Part shown: one piece after another, positions 23,724 to 32,170 of the stretch | Numbering within the stretch: the stretch's first letter is position 1 | Layout of the letters: every line of letters begins with the position of its first letter | Origin: Pseudomonas sp. BMS12 | GTDB taxonomy: Bacteria > Pseudomonadota > Gammaproteobacteria > Pseudomonadales > Pseudomonadaceae | Length of the DNA: 48,376 nt | NCBI RefSeq assembly: GCF_001592875.1 | Contig: NZ_LSOF01000017.1 | Coordinates: 1 to 48,376 of the forward strand | Direction of reading: 5' to 3' | Position numbers and translations under genes: made by a program | Notes under the pieces: model-generated | Database searches by the model: none | The model's input: the letters and a program-made list of their open reading frames with translations, nothing else | What the model was told of the DNA's origin: nothing

Positions 23724-23760
23724 CTCCCTCTCCCCCTGGGAGAGGGCTGGGGTGAGGGAG
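23724..23760. repeat. Palindromic intergenic repeat, copy 2 (inverted relative to copy 1)
   Basis: CTCCCTCTCCCCCTGGGAGAG continuing to GGTGAGGGAG. Its reverse complement aligns over ~33 bp with the copy at 7642-7674. Located between prfA and prmC. Confidence 0.65.
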
Positions 23761-23787
23761 ACATAGGCACCTCGATGTGGCCTGAAT

Positions 23788-23828
23788 CTCCCTCTCCCCC
23801 GGCCCCTCTCCCGATGGGAGAGGGATGA
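23788..23828. repeat. Palindromic intergenic repeat, copy 3 (variant)
   Basis: CTCCCTCTCCC, CCGGCCCCTCTCCC, then GATGGGAGAGGGATGAGA: a related palindrome 27 bp from copy 2 and ending at the prfA stop codon. Confidence 0.6.
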
Positions 23829-23830
23829 GA

Positions 23831-24913
23831 TCAATCGCCCAGCGCCGCCAACTGGTCGGCCTGGTATTCCTGCAGCAGGGGCTCGATCACCTGTTCCACC
23901 GCGCCGCTGATCACTTCGCTCAGCGAATACAGTGTCAGATTGATGCGGTGATCGGTCACCCGGCCCTGGGGGAAGTTGTAGGTGCGGATGCGCTCGGAGC
24001 GGTCACCGGAGCCGACCAGCAGCTTGCGCGTATCGGAGATTTCCTTGTGCGCGGCGGCGTCCTGCTGGTCCTTGAGCTTGGCCGCCAGCCAGGCCATGGC
24101 CTTGGCGCGGTTCTTGTGCTGCGAACGCTCTTCCTGACACTCGACCACGGTACCAGTGGGAATGTGGGTGATGCGGATCGCCGAATCGGTGGTGTTGACG
24201 TGCTGGCCGCCGGCGCCGGAGCTGCGGTAGGTGTCCACGCGCAGGTCGGCCGGGTTGATGTCGATCGCCGCCTGTTCGTCCGGCTCGGGCAGCACTGCCA
24301 CGGTGCAAGCCGAGGTGTGGATGCGGCCCTGCGACTCGGTCTCCGGCACGCGCTGCACGCGGTGGGCGCCTGACTCGAACTTGAGCTTGGCGTAGACGTT
24401 GTCGCCCTCGACGCGCGAGATCACCTCTTTATAGCCGCCGTGCTCGCCTTCGTTGGCGGAAAGAATCTCGACCCGCCAGCCCTGGCGCTCGGCATAACGC
24501 GAATACATGCGGAACAGGTCGCCGGAGAAGATCGCCGCCTCGTCGCCGCCGGTGCCGGCGCGGATCTCCAGGTAGACGTTGCGCCCGTCGTTGGGGTCCT
24601 TGGGCAGCAGCATGCGCTGCAGGTTGTCTTCCAGTTCGAGCAAGCGCTGCTTGGCGCTGGCGACTTCTTCCTCGGCCATCTCGCGCAGGTCCGGGTCACT
24701 GTCCTTGAGCAGCGCCTGGGCACCCTCCAGGTCGCTCTGCACCTTGCACAGTTCGCGATAGCCCTGCACCACCGGCTCCACCTCGGCGTACTCCTTGGAG
24801 TAAGCGCGGAACTTGGTTTGCTCGCTGATCACTTCGGCATCGCCGAGCAACGCGGTGAGCTCCTCGAAGCGGTCTTGGAGGATGTCGAGTTTCTTCAGCA
24901 GGCTGGGTTTCAT
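23831..24913 (-). CDS. prfA: Peptide chain release factor 1
   Basis: A 360-residue class I release factor that reads UAA and UAG. The GGQ motif (SSGAGGQHVNTTDSA, near residue 233) that triggers peptide release is intact. The stop-recognition region is in the central domain, and the C-terminus (INLTLYSLSEVISG) is typical. The ATG overlaps the hemA stop (ATGA), so the two are co-translated. Length equals the family standard. Confidence 0.98.
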   Translation of the reverse strand: MKPSLLKKLDILQDRFEELTALLGDAEVISEQTKFRAYSKEYAEVEPVVQGYRELCKVQSDLEGAQALLKDSDPDLREMAEEEVASAKQRLLELEDNLQRMLLPKDPNDGRNVYLEIRAGTGGDEAAIFSGDLFRMYSRYAERQGWRVEILSANEGEHGGYKEVISRVEGDNVYAKLKFESGAHRVQRVPETESQGRIHTSACTVAVLPEPDEQAAIDINPADLRVDTYRSSGAGGQHVNTTDSAIRITHIPTGTVVECQEERSQHKNRAKAMAWLAAKLKDQQDAAAHKEISDTRKLLVGSGDRSERIRTYNFPQGRVTDHRINLTLYSLSEVISGAVEQVIEPLLQEYQADQLAALGD

Positions 24914-26178
24914 GACTTGCTCGGGCCCTCGTCGAGGGCAAAGAGTTCCTGGGCCACGGCCAGCGCTTCATAGCGACCGTCGGCGGATATTTTCTTCAGT
25001 TGCACGCTGGGTGCGTGCAGCAGCTTGTTGGTCAGGCCGCGAGCCAGCTGCGCCAGCACATCCTCGACACCGACGCCATTGGCCAGCAGGCGCTGGGCGC
25101 GGGCCAGCTCCTCGTCGCGCAGGCGTTCGGCCTGCTGGCGGTAGGCCTTGAGCACGTCCACCGCAGCCAGCTCGCGCAGGCGTTGCATGAAGTCCTCGGC
25201 GCCACTGGCCACCAGGGCCTCGGCAGCCTGGGCGGCATCCTGGCGGCTCTTGAGGTTTTCCTCGATGACTTCGTGCAGGTCGTCCACGGTATAGAGGTAG
25301 ACGTCGTCCAGATTGCTCACTTCGGGTTCGATATCGCGTGGCACGGCAATATCGACCATGAACATGGGCTTGTGCTTGCGCTGCTTGAGCGCGCGCTCGA
25401 CCGCACCCTTGCCGAGAATCGGCAACTGACTGGCGGTCGAGCTGATGACGATATCGCTGTGCGCCAGCTCCTGGGGAATGTCCGACAGCAGCACGGCGTG
25501 GGCGCCGAACTGCTCGGCCAGCTGGCTGGCACGCTCCAGCGTGCGGTTGGCGACGACGATGCGCTTGACGCCCTGGTCGTGCAGATGGCGGGCGACCAGG
25601 CTGATGGTCTCGCCCGCACCGATCAACAGCGCCTGGCTGCGATGCAGGTCGGCGAAAATTTGCTTGGCCAGGCTGACCGCAGCAAAAGCCACGGACACCG
25701 GGTTCTCGCCGATAGCAGTGTCGGTACGCACGCTCTTGGCGGTGCTGAAGGTGGCCTGGAACAGCCGGCCGAGCAGCGGCCCGACGGTACCGGCCTCGCG
25801 CGCCACGGCGTAGGCGGACTTCATCTGACCGAGGATCTGCGGCTCGCCGAGCACCATGGAGTCGAGCCCGGAGGCCACGCGCATCATGTGCCGCACGGCA
25901 TCGTTGTCCTGATGCACATAGGCACAGGCACGCAGGTCTTCGATATTCAGACGGTGGTAGTCGGCCAGCCAGCGCAGCACCTCGTCGGCGCTCAGCAGGT
26001 CCTGCTCCAGGTACAGCTCGCTGCGGTTGCAGGTGGAGAGAATCGCCGCCTCGCGGCTCGGCGTGAGCCGGCACAGCTGCTGCAGGGCCTCGACCAGCTG
26101 CTCGGGCGTAAACGCCACGCGCTCGCGGACGTCCACCGAGGCGGTCTTGTGGTTGATGCCGAGGGCGAGGAAAGCCAT
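24910..26178 (-). CDS. hemA: Glutamyl-tRNA reductase
   Basis: A 422-residue NADPH-dependent enzyme forming glutamate-1-semialdehyde, the first step of tetrapyrrole synthesis. The N-terminal catalytic domain shows LGINHKTASVDVRERVAF and the active-site cysteine in STCNRSELY near residue 50. GEPQILGQMKSAY follows, then the nucleotide-binding domain with GAGETISLVARHL and the C-terminal dimer helices. It heads the minus-strand cluster hemA-prfA-prmC-moeB-murI. The 178-bp gap to the divergent TPR gene must hold both promoters; I could not pick either with confidence. Confidence 0.97.
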   Translation of the reverse strand: MAFLALGINHKTASVDVRERVAFTPEQLVEALQQLCRLTPSREAAILSTCNRSELYLEQDLLSADEVLRWLADYHRLNIEDLRACAYVHQDNDAVRHMMRVASGLDSMVLGEPQILGQMKSAYAVAREAGTVGPLLGRLFQATFSTAKSVRTDTAIGENPVSVAFAAVSLAKQIFADLHRSQALLIGAGETISLVARHLHDQGVKRIVVANRTLERASQLAEQFGAHAVLLSDIPQELAHSDIVISSTASQLPILGKGAVERALKQRKHKPMFMVDIAVPRDIEPEVSNLDDVYLYTVDDLHEVIEENLKSRQDAAQAAEALVASGAEDFMQRLRELAAVDVLKAYRQQAERLRDEELARAQRLLANGVGVEDVLAQLARGLTNKLLHAPSVQLKKISADGRYEALAVAQELFALDEGPSKS

Positions 26179-26356
26179 GCAGAGTCGCTAAGGGAATTCG
26201 GGATAGCGGGCGATTGTCCTACGTCCCCCCAGGGAGAACAACTGTTGCGACAAATTGACCCAATAGGCAAAGCCCCCCAGAAACCAGGCCAGCGCGTTGG
26301 GTTTGCCCCAGGCTCTGTGTCATGATGCAAACACGCCACGGAACGCACTTTTCCCC

Positions 26357-28084
26357 ATGACCAGAACCCTCGCGCTGCTCACCGCCTCCCTTCTGCTCGC
26401 CGGCTGCCAGAGCCTGTCCTCCACCCCGGACGGCACCCCTCCGGTCGAAGATACGGCCGCCAGCAGCACTAAGCCCGCAGCCAAGCAATACGCTTCCTTT
26501 AGTGAGGAGACGCTGTATGCGCTGCTCACCGCCGAACTGGCCGGGCAGCGCGACCGCTTCGATATTGCCCTCGGCAACTATGTGCAACAGGCCAATGCCA
26601 CCCAGGACGCCGGCGTGGCCGAGCGGGCCTTCCGCATCGCCGAATACCTGGGGGCCGAGCAGGCCGCCCTGGACACCTCGCTGATCTGGTCGGACAACGC
26701 GCCGGACAACCTCGACGCCCAGCGCGCCGCCGCCATCCAGCTGGCCCGCGCCGGTCGTTACGACGAATCCATGGCGCACATGGAGAAGGTCCTGCAAGGC
26801 CAGGGCGACACCCACTTCGATTTCCTCGCCCTGTCCGCCGCCGAGACAGACCCGGACACCCGCGCCGGCCTGCTACAGAGTTTCGACCGCCTGCTGCAGA
26901 AGTACCCGGAGAATGGCCAGCTGCTGTTCGGCAAAGCCCTGCTGCTGCACCAGGACGGCCGCCCCGAGGAAGCCCTGGCACTGCTCGAAGCCCACCAGGC
27001 CAGCGAAGAGCAGATTCCGCCGTTGCTGCTGCGCGCCCGCCTGCTGCAGGGCCTGAACCGTGGCGAGGACGCCCTGCCACTGCTGGAGAAAGGCATCGAG
27101 CGCTTCCCCGACGACAAGCGCCTGCGCCTGGCCTACGCGCGCCAACTGGTCGAATTGCGCCGCCTGGACGATGCCAAACGCGAGTTTTCCGGCCTGGTCC
27201 AGCAGTTCCCCGATGACGATGACCTGCGCTACTCCCTGGCCCTGGTCTGCCTGGAAGCCCAGGCCTGGGACGAAGCCGCAGTGCATCTGGAAGAGCTGGT
27301 GGCGCGCAACGCTCATACCGACGCCGCCCACTTCAACCTCGGCCGCCTCTACGAACAGCGCGAGGACCGCGAAAGCGCGCTGATCGAGTATGGCCTGGTC
27401 GGCCCCGGCGACGACTTCCTGCCAGCACAGGTGCGCCAGACCGAAATCCTCTTCGACAGCGAGCGCGCTGCCGAGGCCAGCAACCGCCTGGCCCGCGCCC
27501 GTGACAGCCAGCCGGATTACGCCATCCAGCTGTACCTGATCGAATCCGAAGCCCTGGCCAACCGCCAGCGCCTCGACGAGTCCTGGCAGGTGATCGACCA
27601 GGGGCTGCAACAGTTCCCCGGCGACACCAACCTGCTCTATACCCGCGCCATGCTGGCCGAGAAACGAGGCGACCTCGCAGGCCTGGAGCGCGACCTGCGC
27701 AACATCATCAAGCGCGAGCCGGACAACGCCACGGCCCTCAACGCCCTCGGTTATACCCTGGCCGACCGCACCACCCGCTACGACGAAGCCAAGGGATTGA
27801 TCGAGCGCGCCCACCAGCTCAACCCGGAAGACCCAGCTACCCTCGACAGCATGGGCTGGGTCAACTATCGCCTGGGCAACCTGGACGACGCCGAACGCTA
27901 CCTGCGCGCCGCCTTGGCCAAGTACCCCGACCACGAAGTCGCTGCCCACCTGGGCGAAGTGCTGTGGGCGCAGGGCAAGCAGCGCGAAGCCCGCAAAGTC
28001 TGGGCCGCGGCACTGAAAGACCAACCCGACAGCTCCATCCTGCGCAGCACCATCACGCGTCTGACCGGTTCCGAGAAGCTCTGA
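26357..28084 (+). CDS. TPR-repeat lipoprotein
   Basis: A 575-residue lipoprotein. The signal peptide ends in the lipobox LLAG-C17, followed by a low-complexity linker of Ser, Thr and Pro. From about residue 50 on the protein is a chain of TPR and TPR-like helical hairpins, the clearest being NATALNALGYTLADRTTRYDEA and ATLDSMGWVNYRLGNLDDAERYL. Such proteins scaffold complexes at the envelope. The gene lies upstream of lolB with a 4-bp gap, as in other pseudomonads, and diverges from hemA. Position and lipobox suggest outer-membrane attachment; partners are unknown. Confidence 0.9.
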   Translation: MTRTLALLTASLLLAGCQSLSSTPDGTPPVEDTAASSTKPAAKQYASFSEETLYALLTAELAGQRDRFDIALGNYVQQANATQDAGVAERAFRIAEYLGAEQAALDTSLIWSDNAPDNLDAQRAAAIQLARAGRYDESMAHMEKVLQGQGDTHFDFLALSAAETDPDTRAGLLQSFDRLLQKYPENGQLLFGKALLLHQDGRPEEALALLEAHQASEEQIPPLLLRARLLQGLNRGEDALPLLEKGIERFPDDKRLRLAYARQLVELRRLDDAKREFSGLVQQFPDDDDLRYSLALVCLEAQAWDEAAVHLEELVARNAHTDAAHFNLGRLYEQREDRESALIEYGLVGPGDDFLPAQVRQTEILFDSERAAEASNRLARARDSQPDYAIQLYLIESEALANRQRLDESWQVIDQGLQQFPGDTNLLYTRAMLAEKRGDLAGLERDLRNIIKREPDNATALNALGYTLADRTTRYDEAKGLIERAHQLNPEDPATLDSMGWVNYRLGNLDDAERYLRAALAKYPDHEVAAHLGEVLWAQGKQREARKVWAAALKDQPDSSILRSTITRLTGSEKL

Positions 28085-28088
28085 CCCT

Positions 28089-28703
28089 ATGTTTCGCCAC
28101 GCCCTCGTTTTCAGCCTGATCACCCTGCTTGCCGGCTGCGCCGGCCTCACCAGCCGCGAAGCCGTCGAAGGCCAGGGCGACGCCAAGCTCTGGCAAGCGC
28201 ACAAGGCGCAGGTCGCAGCCCTGGACGGCTGGCAGATCAATGGCAAGGTCGGCATCCGCGCGCCGAAGGACTCCGGCAGCGGCACCCTGTTCTGGCTGCA
28301 GCGCCAGGATTACTACGACATCCGCCTGTCCGGCCCACTGGGGCGCGGTGCCGCCCGCCTGACCGGGCGCGAAGGCAACGTGCTGCTGGAAGTCGCCAAC
28401 CAGGGGCGCTATCAAGCCGAATCGCCGGAGGCGTTGCTGGAAGAGCAGCTCGGCTGGCGCCTGCCGATCTCGCACCTGCTGTGGTGGGTGCGTGGCCTGC
28501 CCGCCCCCGGCAGCAAGAGCCGCGTCACCCTGGATGCCAGCAGCCACCTGGCGCGCCTGGAGCAGGATGGCTGGCAGCTGGAGTACCTCAGTTATACCGA
28601 GCAGAACGGCTACGACCTGCCCGAGCGCATCAAGCTGCACGGTAGCAACCTCGACATCACCCTGGTGATCAAGGACTGGCAACCGCGCCAACTCGGCCAC
28701 TAA
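28089..28703 (+). CDS. lolB: Outer-membrane lipoprotein insertion receptor LolB
   Basis: A 204-residue lipoprotein with lipobox LLAG-C17. LolB accepts lipoproteins from LolA and inserts them in the outer membrane. Family features: GWQINGKVGIRAPKDSGSGTLFWLQRQDYYDIRLSGPLG in the barrel half and LWWVRGLPAPGS, where the exposed hydrophobic loop lies. The gene starts 4 bp after the TPR lipoprotein and precedes ispE, the conserved arrangement in Gammaproteobacteria. Confidence 0.96.
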   Translation: MFRHALVFSLITLLAGCAGLTSREAVEGQGDAKLWQAHKAQVAALDGWQINGKVGIRAPKDSGSGTLFWLQRQDYYDIRLSGPLGRGAARLTGREGNVLLEVANQGRYQAESPEALLEEQLGWRLPISHLLWWVRGLPAPGSKSRVTLDASSHLARLEQDGWQLEYLSYTEQNGYDLPERIKLHGSNLDITLVIKDWQPRQLGH

Positions 28704-28716
28704 GCACAGCAGCACT

Positions 28717-28780
28717 GCAGGAGCGCGCCTTGCGCGCGCACCCAGCAGCGCCAAAACGTCGCGAGCGGGCTCGCTCCTGG
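28717..28780. repeat. REP-type inverted pair between lolB and ispE
   Basis: GCAGGAGCGCGCC...GCGCGC on the left and GCGAGCGGGCTCGCTCCTGG on the right form two GC-rich palindromes whose outer ends (CAGGAGCG / CGCTCCTG) are inverted copies. Typical Pseudomonas REP pair that can fold into a long hairpin between co-directional genes. Confidence 0.65.
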
Positions 28781-28798
28781 AACAAGCAAACAGCACAC

Positions 28799-29674
28799 AT
28801 GATGACCAAGGCCATCCCCGATCACGCCGAACTGATCCTGCCCGCCCCAGCCAAGCTCAACCTGATGCTGCATATTCTCGGCCGCCGCGCCGATGGCTAT
28901 CACCAGTTGCAGACCCTGTTCCAGTTCCTTGAACACGGTGACGAGCTGGGTTTCGCTCTGCGCCAGGATGGCGAGATCCGCCTGCACACCGAGATCGCCG
29001 GCGTACCGCATGACAGCAACCTGATCGTGCGTGCCGCCAGAAAGCTGCAGGCCGAGAGCGGTTGCCAGCTGGGTGCCGATATCTGGCTGGACAAGCGCTT
29101 GCCCATGGGCGGCGGCATCGGTGGCGGCAGCTCGGATGCGGCAACCACCCTGCTCGGCCTCGACCATCTCTGGCAAACCGGGCTCGGGGAAGAGCGCCTG
29201 GCGCAACAGGGATTGAGCCTGGGCGCCGATGTACCGGTGTTCGTGCGCGGCCGCGCGGCCTTTGCCGAAGGTGTCGGCGAGCAGCTGCAGCCGGTCGACC
29301 TGGAAGAGCCCTGGTACCTGGTCGCCGTGCCGCAAGTCAGCATCAGCACGGCAGAAGTTTTTGCCGACCCCGAGTTGACACGTGATACCCCCGCCATTAC
29401 AGTTCGCAGCCTTCCCGAGGGGGGCGGTCATAACGACTGCCAACCGGTTGTCGAGAAGCGCTACCCAGAAGTGCGTAACGCTTTGATAACGCTTAACAAA
29501 TTTGTTCAAGCAAAGATGACCGGAACCGGAGCTTGCGTGTTTGGGAGCTTCCCAAACCAGGCCGATGCTGATAAAGTCTCGCGCCAACTTCCGGCCACCC
29601 TGCCGAGCTTCGTCGCTCGCGGCTGCAACAGGTCTCCTTTGCACCGCAGGCTCGAAACGGCAACTCGGAAGTGA
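28799..29674 (+). CDS. ispE: 4-diphosphocytidyl-2-C-methyl-D-erythritol kinase
   Basis: A 291-residue GHMP kinase of the MEP isoprenoid pathway. Visible motifs: PAPAKLNLMLHILGRRADGYH (substrate site), PMGGGIGGGSSDAA (ATP-binding GHMP motif) and the C-terminal MTGTGACVFGSF. Two adjacent ATGs (28799, 28802) are both possible and no strong ribosome binding site is seen. The upstream frame runs through the REP pair and is not credible. tRNA-Gln begins 19 bp after the stop. Confidence 0.96.
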   Translation: MMTKAIPDHAELILPAPAKLNLMLHILGRRADGYHQLQTLFQFLEHGDELGFALRQDGEIRLHTEIAGVPHDSNLIVRAARKLQAESGCQLGADIWLDKRLPMGGGIGGGSSDAATTLLGLDHLWQTGLGEERLAQQGLSLGADVPVFVRGRAAFAEGVGEQLQPVDLEEPWYLVAVPQVSISTAEVFADPELTRDTPAITVRSLPEGGGHNDCQPVVEKRYPEVRNALITLNKFVQAKMTGTGACVFGSFPNQADADKVSRQLPATLPSFVARGCNRSPLHRRLETATRK

Positions 29675-29693
29675 ATGCGGGACACCAGGTTAC

Positions 29694-29768
29694 AGGGGCG
29701 TCGCCAAGCGGTAAGGCAGCAGGTTTTGATCCTGCCATGCGTTGGTTCGAATCCAGCCGCCCCTGCCA
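29694..29768 (+). tRNA. tRNA-Gln (anticodon TTG)
   Basis: Acceptor stem AGGGGCG (29694-29700) pairs with CGCCCCT (29758-29764), discriminator G and encoded CCA at 29766-29768. The anticodon arm GCAGG-TTTTGAT-CCTGC places TTG in the loop; the T arm contains GGTTCGAATCC. Located between ispE and prs, a common place for tRNA-Gln in pseudomonads. Confidence 0.97.
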
Positions 29769-29777
29769 TACATTCGG

Positions 29778-29815
29778 AAGCTGTTCAAAGAGCATGGCTT
29801 TTTGAACAGCTTTTT
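29778..29815 (+). terminator. Intrinsic terminator after tRNA-Gln
   Basis: Stem AAGCTGTTCAAA (29778-29789) and TTTGAACAGCTT (29801-29812) with five T following from 29811. It separates tRNA-Gln from prs, though read-through to prs is possible. Confidence 0.9.
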
Positions 29816-29849
29816 GTTCATCGGAACCACTCCCAGGCAGGTACTGCGC

Positions 29850-30791
29850 GTGTCCAAGATGATGGTCTTCACGGGGAACTCCAACCCCGATCTGGCCCGA
29901 CGCATTGTGCGTCAGCTGCACATCCCTCTGGGCGATGCTTCCGTAGGCAAGTTCTCCGACGGCGAAATCAGCGCCGAGATCAACGAGAACGTGCGCGGCA
30001 AGGATGTTTTCATCATCCAGCCGACCTGCGCGCCGACCAACGACAACCTGATGGAACTGGTGGTGATGGCTGACGCCTTCCGCCGCTCCTCGGCAACGCG
30101 TATCACGGCGGTCATCCCCTACTTCGGCTATGCCCGCCAGGATCGCCGCCCGCGCTCCGCCCGTGTGGCAATCAGCGCCAAGGTAGTAGCCGACATGCTG
30201 ACCGTGGTCGGCATCGACCGCGTGCTCACCGTCGACCTGCATGCCGACCAGATCCAGGGCTTCTTCGACATCCCGGTAGATAACATCTACGGCTCCCCGG
30301 TGCTGACCGACGACATTCAGGATCAGCGCTTCGAGAACCTGATGATCGTCTCCCCGGACATCGGTGGCGTGGTCCGCGCACGCGCCGTGGCCAAGAGCCT
30401 GGGCGTCGACCTGGCGATCATCGACAAGCGTCGTGAGAAGGCCAACCACTCCGAAGTGATGCATATCATCGGTGATGTCGAAGGCCGTACCTGCGTACTG
30501 GTCGACGACATGGTCGATACCGCAGGCACCCTGTGCCACGCCGCCAAGGCCCTGAAGGACCATGGCGCCTCGAAGGTCTACGCCTACGCCACCCACCCGG
30601 TGCTGTCCGGCCGCGCCATCGAAAATCTGGAAAATTCCGTGCTGGACGCACTGGTGGTGACCAACACCATCCCGCTGTCCGCTGCCGCCCAGGCCTGCAC
30701 GCGTATTCGCCAGCTGGACATGGCTCCGGTTATCGCTGAAGCGGTTCGCCGCATCAGCAACGAAGAATCGATCAGCGCGATGTTCCGCTAA
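29850..30791 (+). CDS. prs: Ribose-phosphate pyrophosphokinase
   Basis: A 313-residue PRPP synthase that transfers pyrophosphate from ATP to ribose 5-phosphate, supplying nucleotide, histidine and tryptophan synthesis. Key motifs: FSDGEISAEINENVRGKDVF, the ATP and metal loop VDLHADQIQGFF, the catalytic flexible loop DKRREKAN, and the PRPP site VDDMVDTAGTL. I place the start at GTG 29850 (VSKMMVFTGNSNP), which gives the family's exact N-terminus and length; an upstream ATG at 29742 lies inside tRNA-Gln. AGGCAGG lies just before the GTG. Confidence 0.97.
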   Translation: MSKMMVFTGNSNPDLARRIVRQLHIPLGDASVGKFSDGEISAEINENVRGKDVFIIQPTCAPTNDNLMELVVMADAFRRSSATRITAVIPYFGYARQDRRPRSARVAISAKVVADMLTVVGIDRVLTVDLHADQIQGFFDIPVDNIYGSPVLTDDIQDQRFENLMIVSPDIGGVVRARAVAKSLGVDLAIIDKRREKANHSEVMHIIGDVEGRTCVLVDDMVDTAGTLCHAAKALKDHGASKVYAYATHPVLSGRAIENLENSVLDALVVTNTIPLSAAAQACTRIRQLDMAPVIAEAVRRISNEESISAMFR

Positions 30792-30815
30792 GGCGAACAG
30801 CCGCTGACGACTAAC

Positions 30816-30840
30816 GCCCCGCCACATGCGGGGCATTTTT
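30816..30840 (+). terminator. Intrinsic terminator after prs
   Basis: Perfect stem GCCCCGC (30816-30822), loop CACAT, GCGGGGC (30828-30834), then ATTTTT. Confidence 0.93.
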
Positions 30841-30890
30841 ACCAACCGCCCCAACGCTGGTCGCAAGCGTAAAGGCGGTTTGGTTATTTT
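30841..30890 (+). promoter_or_regulatory. Long hairpin in the rplY 5' leader
   Basis: ACCAACCGCC (30841-30850) pairs with GGCGGTTTGGT (30874-30884) with one bulge, and inside it ACGCT (30854-30858) pairs with AGCGT (30866-30870). TATTTT follows and then the GGAG of the rplY ribosome binding site (30891-30894). It could be a second terminator of prs or a leader that controls L25 synthesis; several ribosomal protein genes are controlled by such leaders. Confidence 0.6.
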
Positions 30891-30901
30891 GGAGAAATGC
30901 A

Positions 30902-31516
30902 ATGACTGAGTTTGCCCTGAATGCCGAAGTGCGTTCCGACCTGGGGAAAGGTGCGAGCCGCCGCCTGCGTCGTAACGTCGCCATGGTTCCTGCCGTAATC
31001 TACGGTGGCGAGAAAGCCCCGCAATCCATCAGCCTGCTGGCCAAAGAACTGGCCAAGCTGCTGGAAAACGAAGCTGCCTTCAGCCACGTGCTGAGCCTGA
31101 ACGTCGCCGGCGCCGCCGAAACCGTTCTGATCAAGGCCCTGCAACGCCACCCGGCCAAAGGCTACGTGATGCACGCTGACTTCGTTCGCGTCGTTGCCGG
31201 CCAGAAGCTGAGCGCCCACGTGCCGCTGCACTTCATCAACGAAGCTACCGCTGTTGGCGTCAAGCAGCAGGGCGGCGAAGTGTCCCACACCATCGTGGAA
31301 GTCGAAGTTTCCTGCCTGCCGAAAGACCTGCCGGAATTCATCGAAGTCGACATGGCTGCCGTTGAAGTTGGCCAGACCCTGCACCTGTCCGACCTGAAAC
31401 TGCCGAAAGGCGTCGAGCTGGTGGCCCTGGCCCACGGCAACGACCTGGCCGTTTCCAACATTCACGCTTCCCGCGTGAAGGACGCTGCTGCTGAAGGTGA
31501 AGGCGCCGCCGAGTAA
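30902..31516 (+). CDS. rplY: 50S ribosomal protein L25 (Ctc form)
   Basis: A 204-residue ribosomal protein, the long form with a TL5/Ctc C-terminal domain. The N-terminal half (LNAEVRSDLGKGASRRLRR, VPAVIYGG) binds 5S rRNA. The C-terminal half includes VPLHFINEATAVGVKQQGG and ends in an alanine- and glutamate-rich tail. GGAG precedes the ATG. It is followed 31 bp later by pth, the usual neighbour. Confidence 0.97.
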   Translation: MTEFALNAEVRSDLGKGASRRLRRNVAMVPAVIYGGEKAPQSISLLAKELAKLLENEAAFSHVLSLNVAGAAETVLIKALQRHPAKGYVMHADFVRVVAGQKLSAHVPLHFINEATAVGVKQQGGEVSHTIVEVEVSCLPKDLPEFIEVDMAAVEVGQTLHLSDLKLPKGVELVALAHGNDLAVSNIHASRVKDAAAEGEGAAE

Positions 31517-31547
31517 TACTCGCGCGCCTGCTGAAAGGGCCCCTGTC

Positions 31548-32132
31548 GTGACTGCCGTACAACTGATCGTTGGCCTGGGTAACCCTGGCCCCGAATACGA
31601 CCAGACCCGGCATAACGCGGGGGCCCTTTTCGTTGAGCGCCTGGCCGACCGTGAACGCGTCAGCCTGAGCCTCGACAAAAAATATTTTGGCCTGGTGGGT
31701 AAATTCAGCCATCAGGGCCGCGACGTTCGTCTGCTTATCCCCACCACCTACATGAACCGCAGCGGCCAGGCCGTGGCGGCGCTGGCGAATTTCTTCCGAA
31801 TCAGCCCGGACGCCATCCTGGTGGCCCACGACGAACTCGACATGCCTCCCGGCGTCGCCAAGCTGAAACTCGGTGGCGGCCACGGCGGCCACAACGGACT
31901 GCGCGACATCATCGCCCAGCTCGGCAATCAGAACGGTTTTCACCGCCTGCGTCTCGGCATCGGCCACCCCGGACACTCGAGCCTGGTTTCCGGCTTCGTC
32001 CTTGGCCGCGCCCCGCGCAGCGAGCAGGAGCTGCTCGACAAGAGCGTCGACTTCGCCCTCGACGTACTGCCCGAGATGCTCGCAGGCGACTGGACCAAGG
32101 CGATGCAGAAGCTGCATAGCCAGAAAGCCTGA
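31548..32132 (+). CDS. pth: Peptidyl-tRNA hydrolase
   Basis: A 194-residue enzyme that frees tRNA from dropped-off peptidyl-tRNA. Motifs: LIVGLGNPGPEYDQTRHNAG with the catalytic His, TTYMNRSGQAV, DELDMPPG and GGHGGHNGLRDI. The start is GTG at 31548, which gives the family N-terminus; an upstream frame overlaps rplY without support. Its gap to ychF is 38 bp, so rplY-pth-ychF are probably one transcript ended by the terminator at 33283. Confidence 0.97.
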   Translation: MTAVQLIVGLGNPGPEYDQTRHNAGALFVERLADRERVSLSLDKKYFGLVGKFSHQGRDVRLLIPTTYMNRSGQAVAALANFFRISPDAILVAHDELDMPPGVAKLKLGGGHGGHNGLRDIIAQLGNQNGFHRLRLGIGHPGHSSLVSGFVLGRAPRSEQELLDKSVDFALDVLPEMLAGDWTKAMQKLHSQKA

Positions 32133-32170
32133 CCCCTTTTTCACGACTTCATCTCCGCGAGGGATACACC

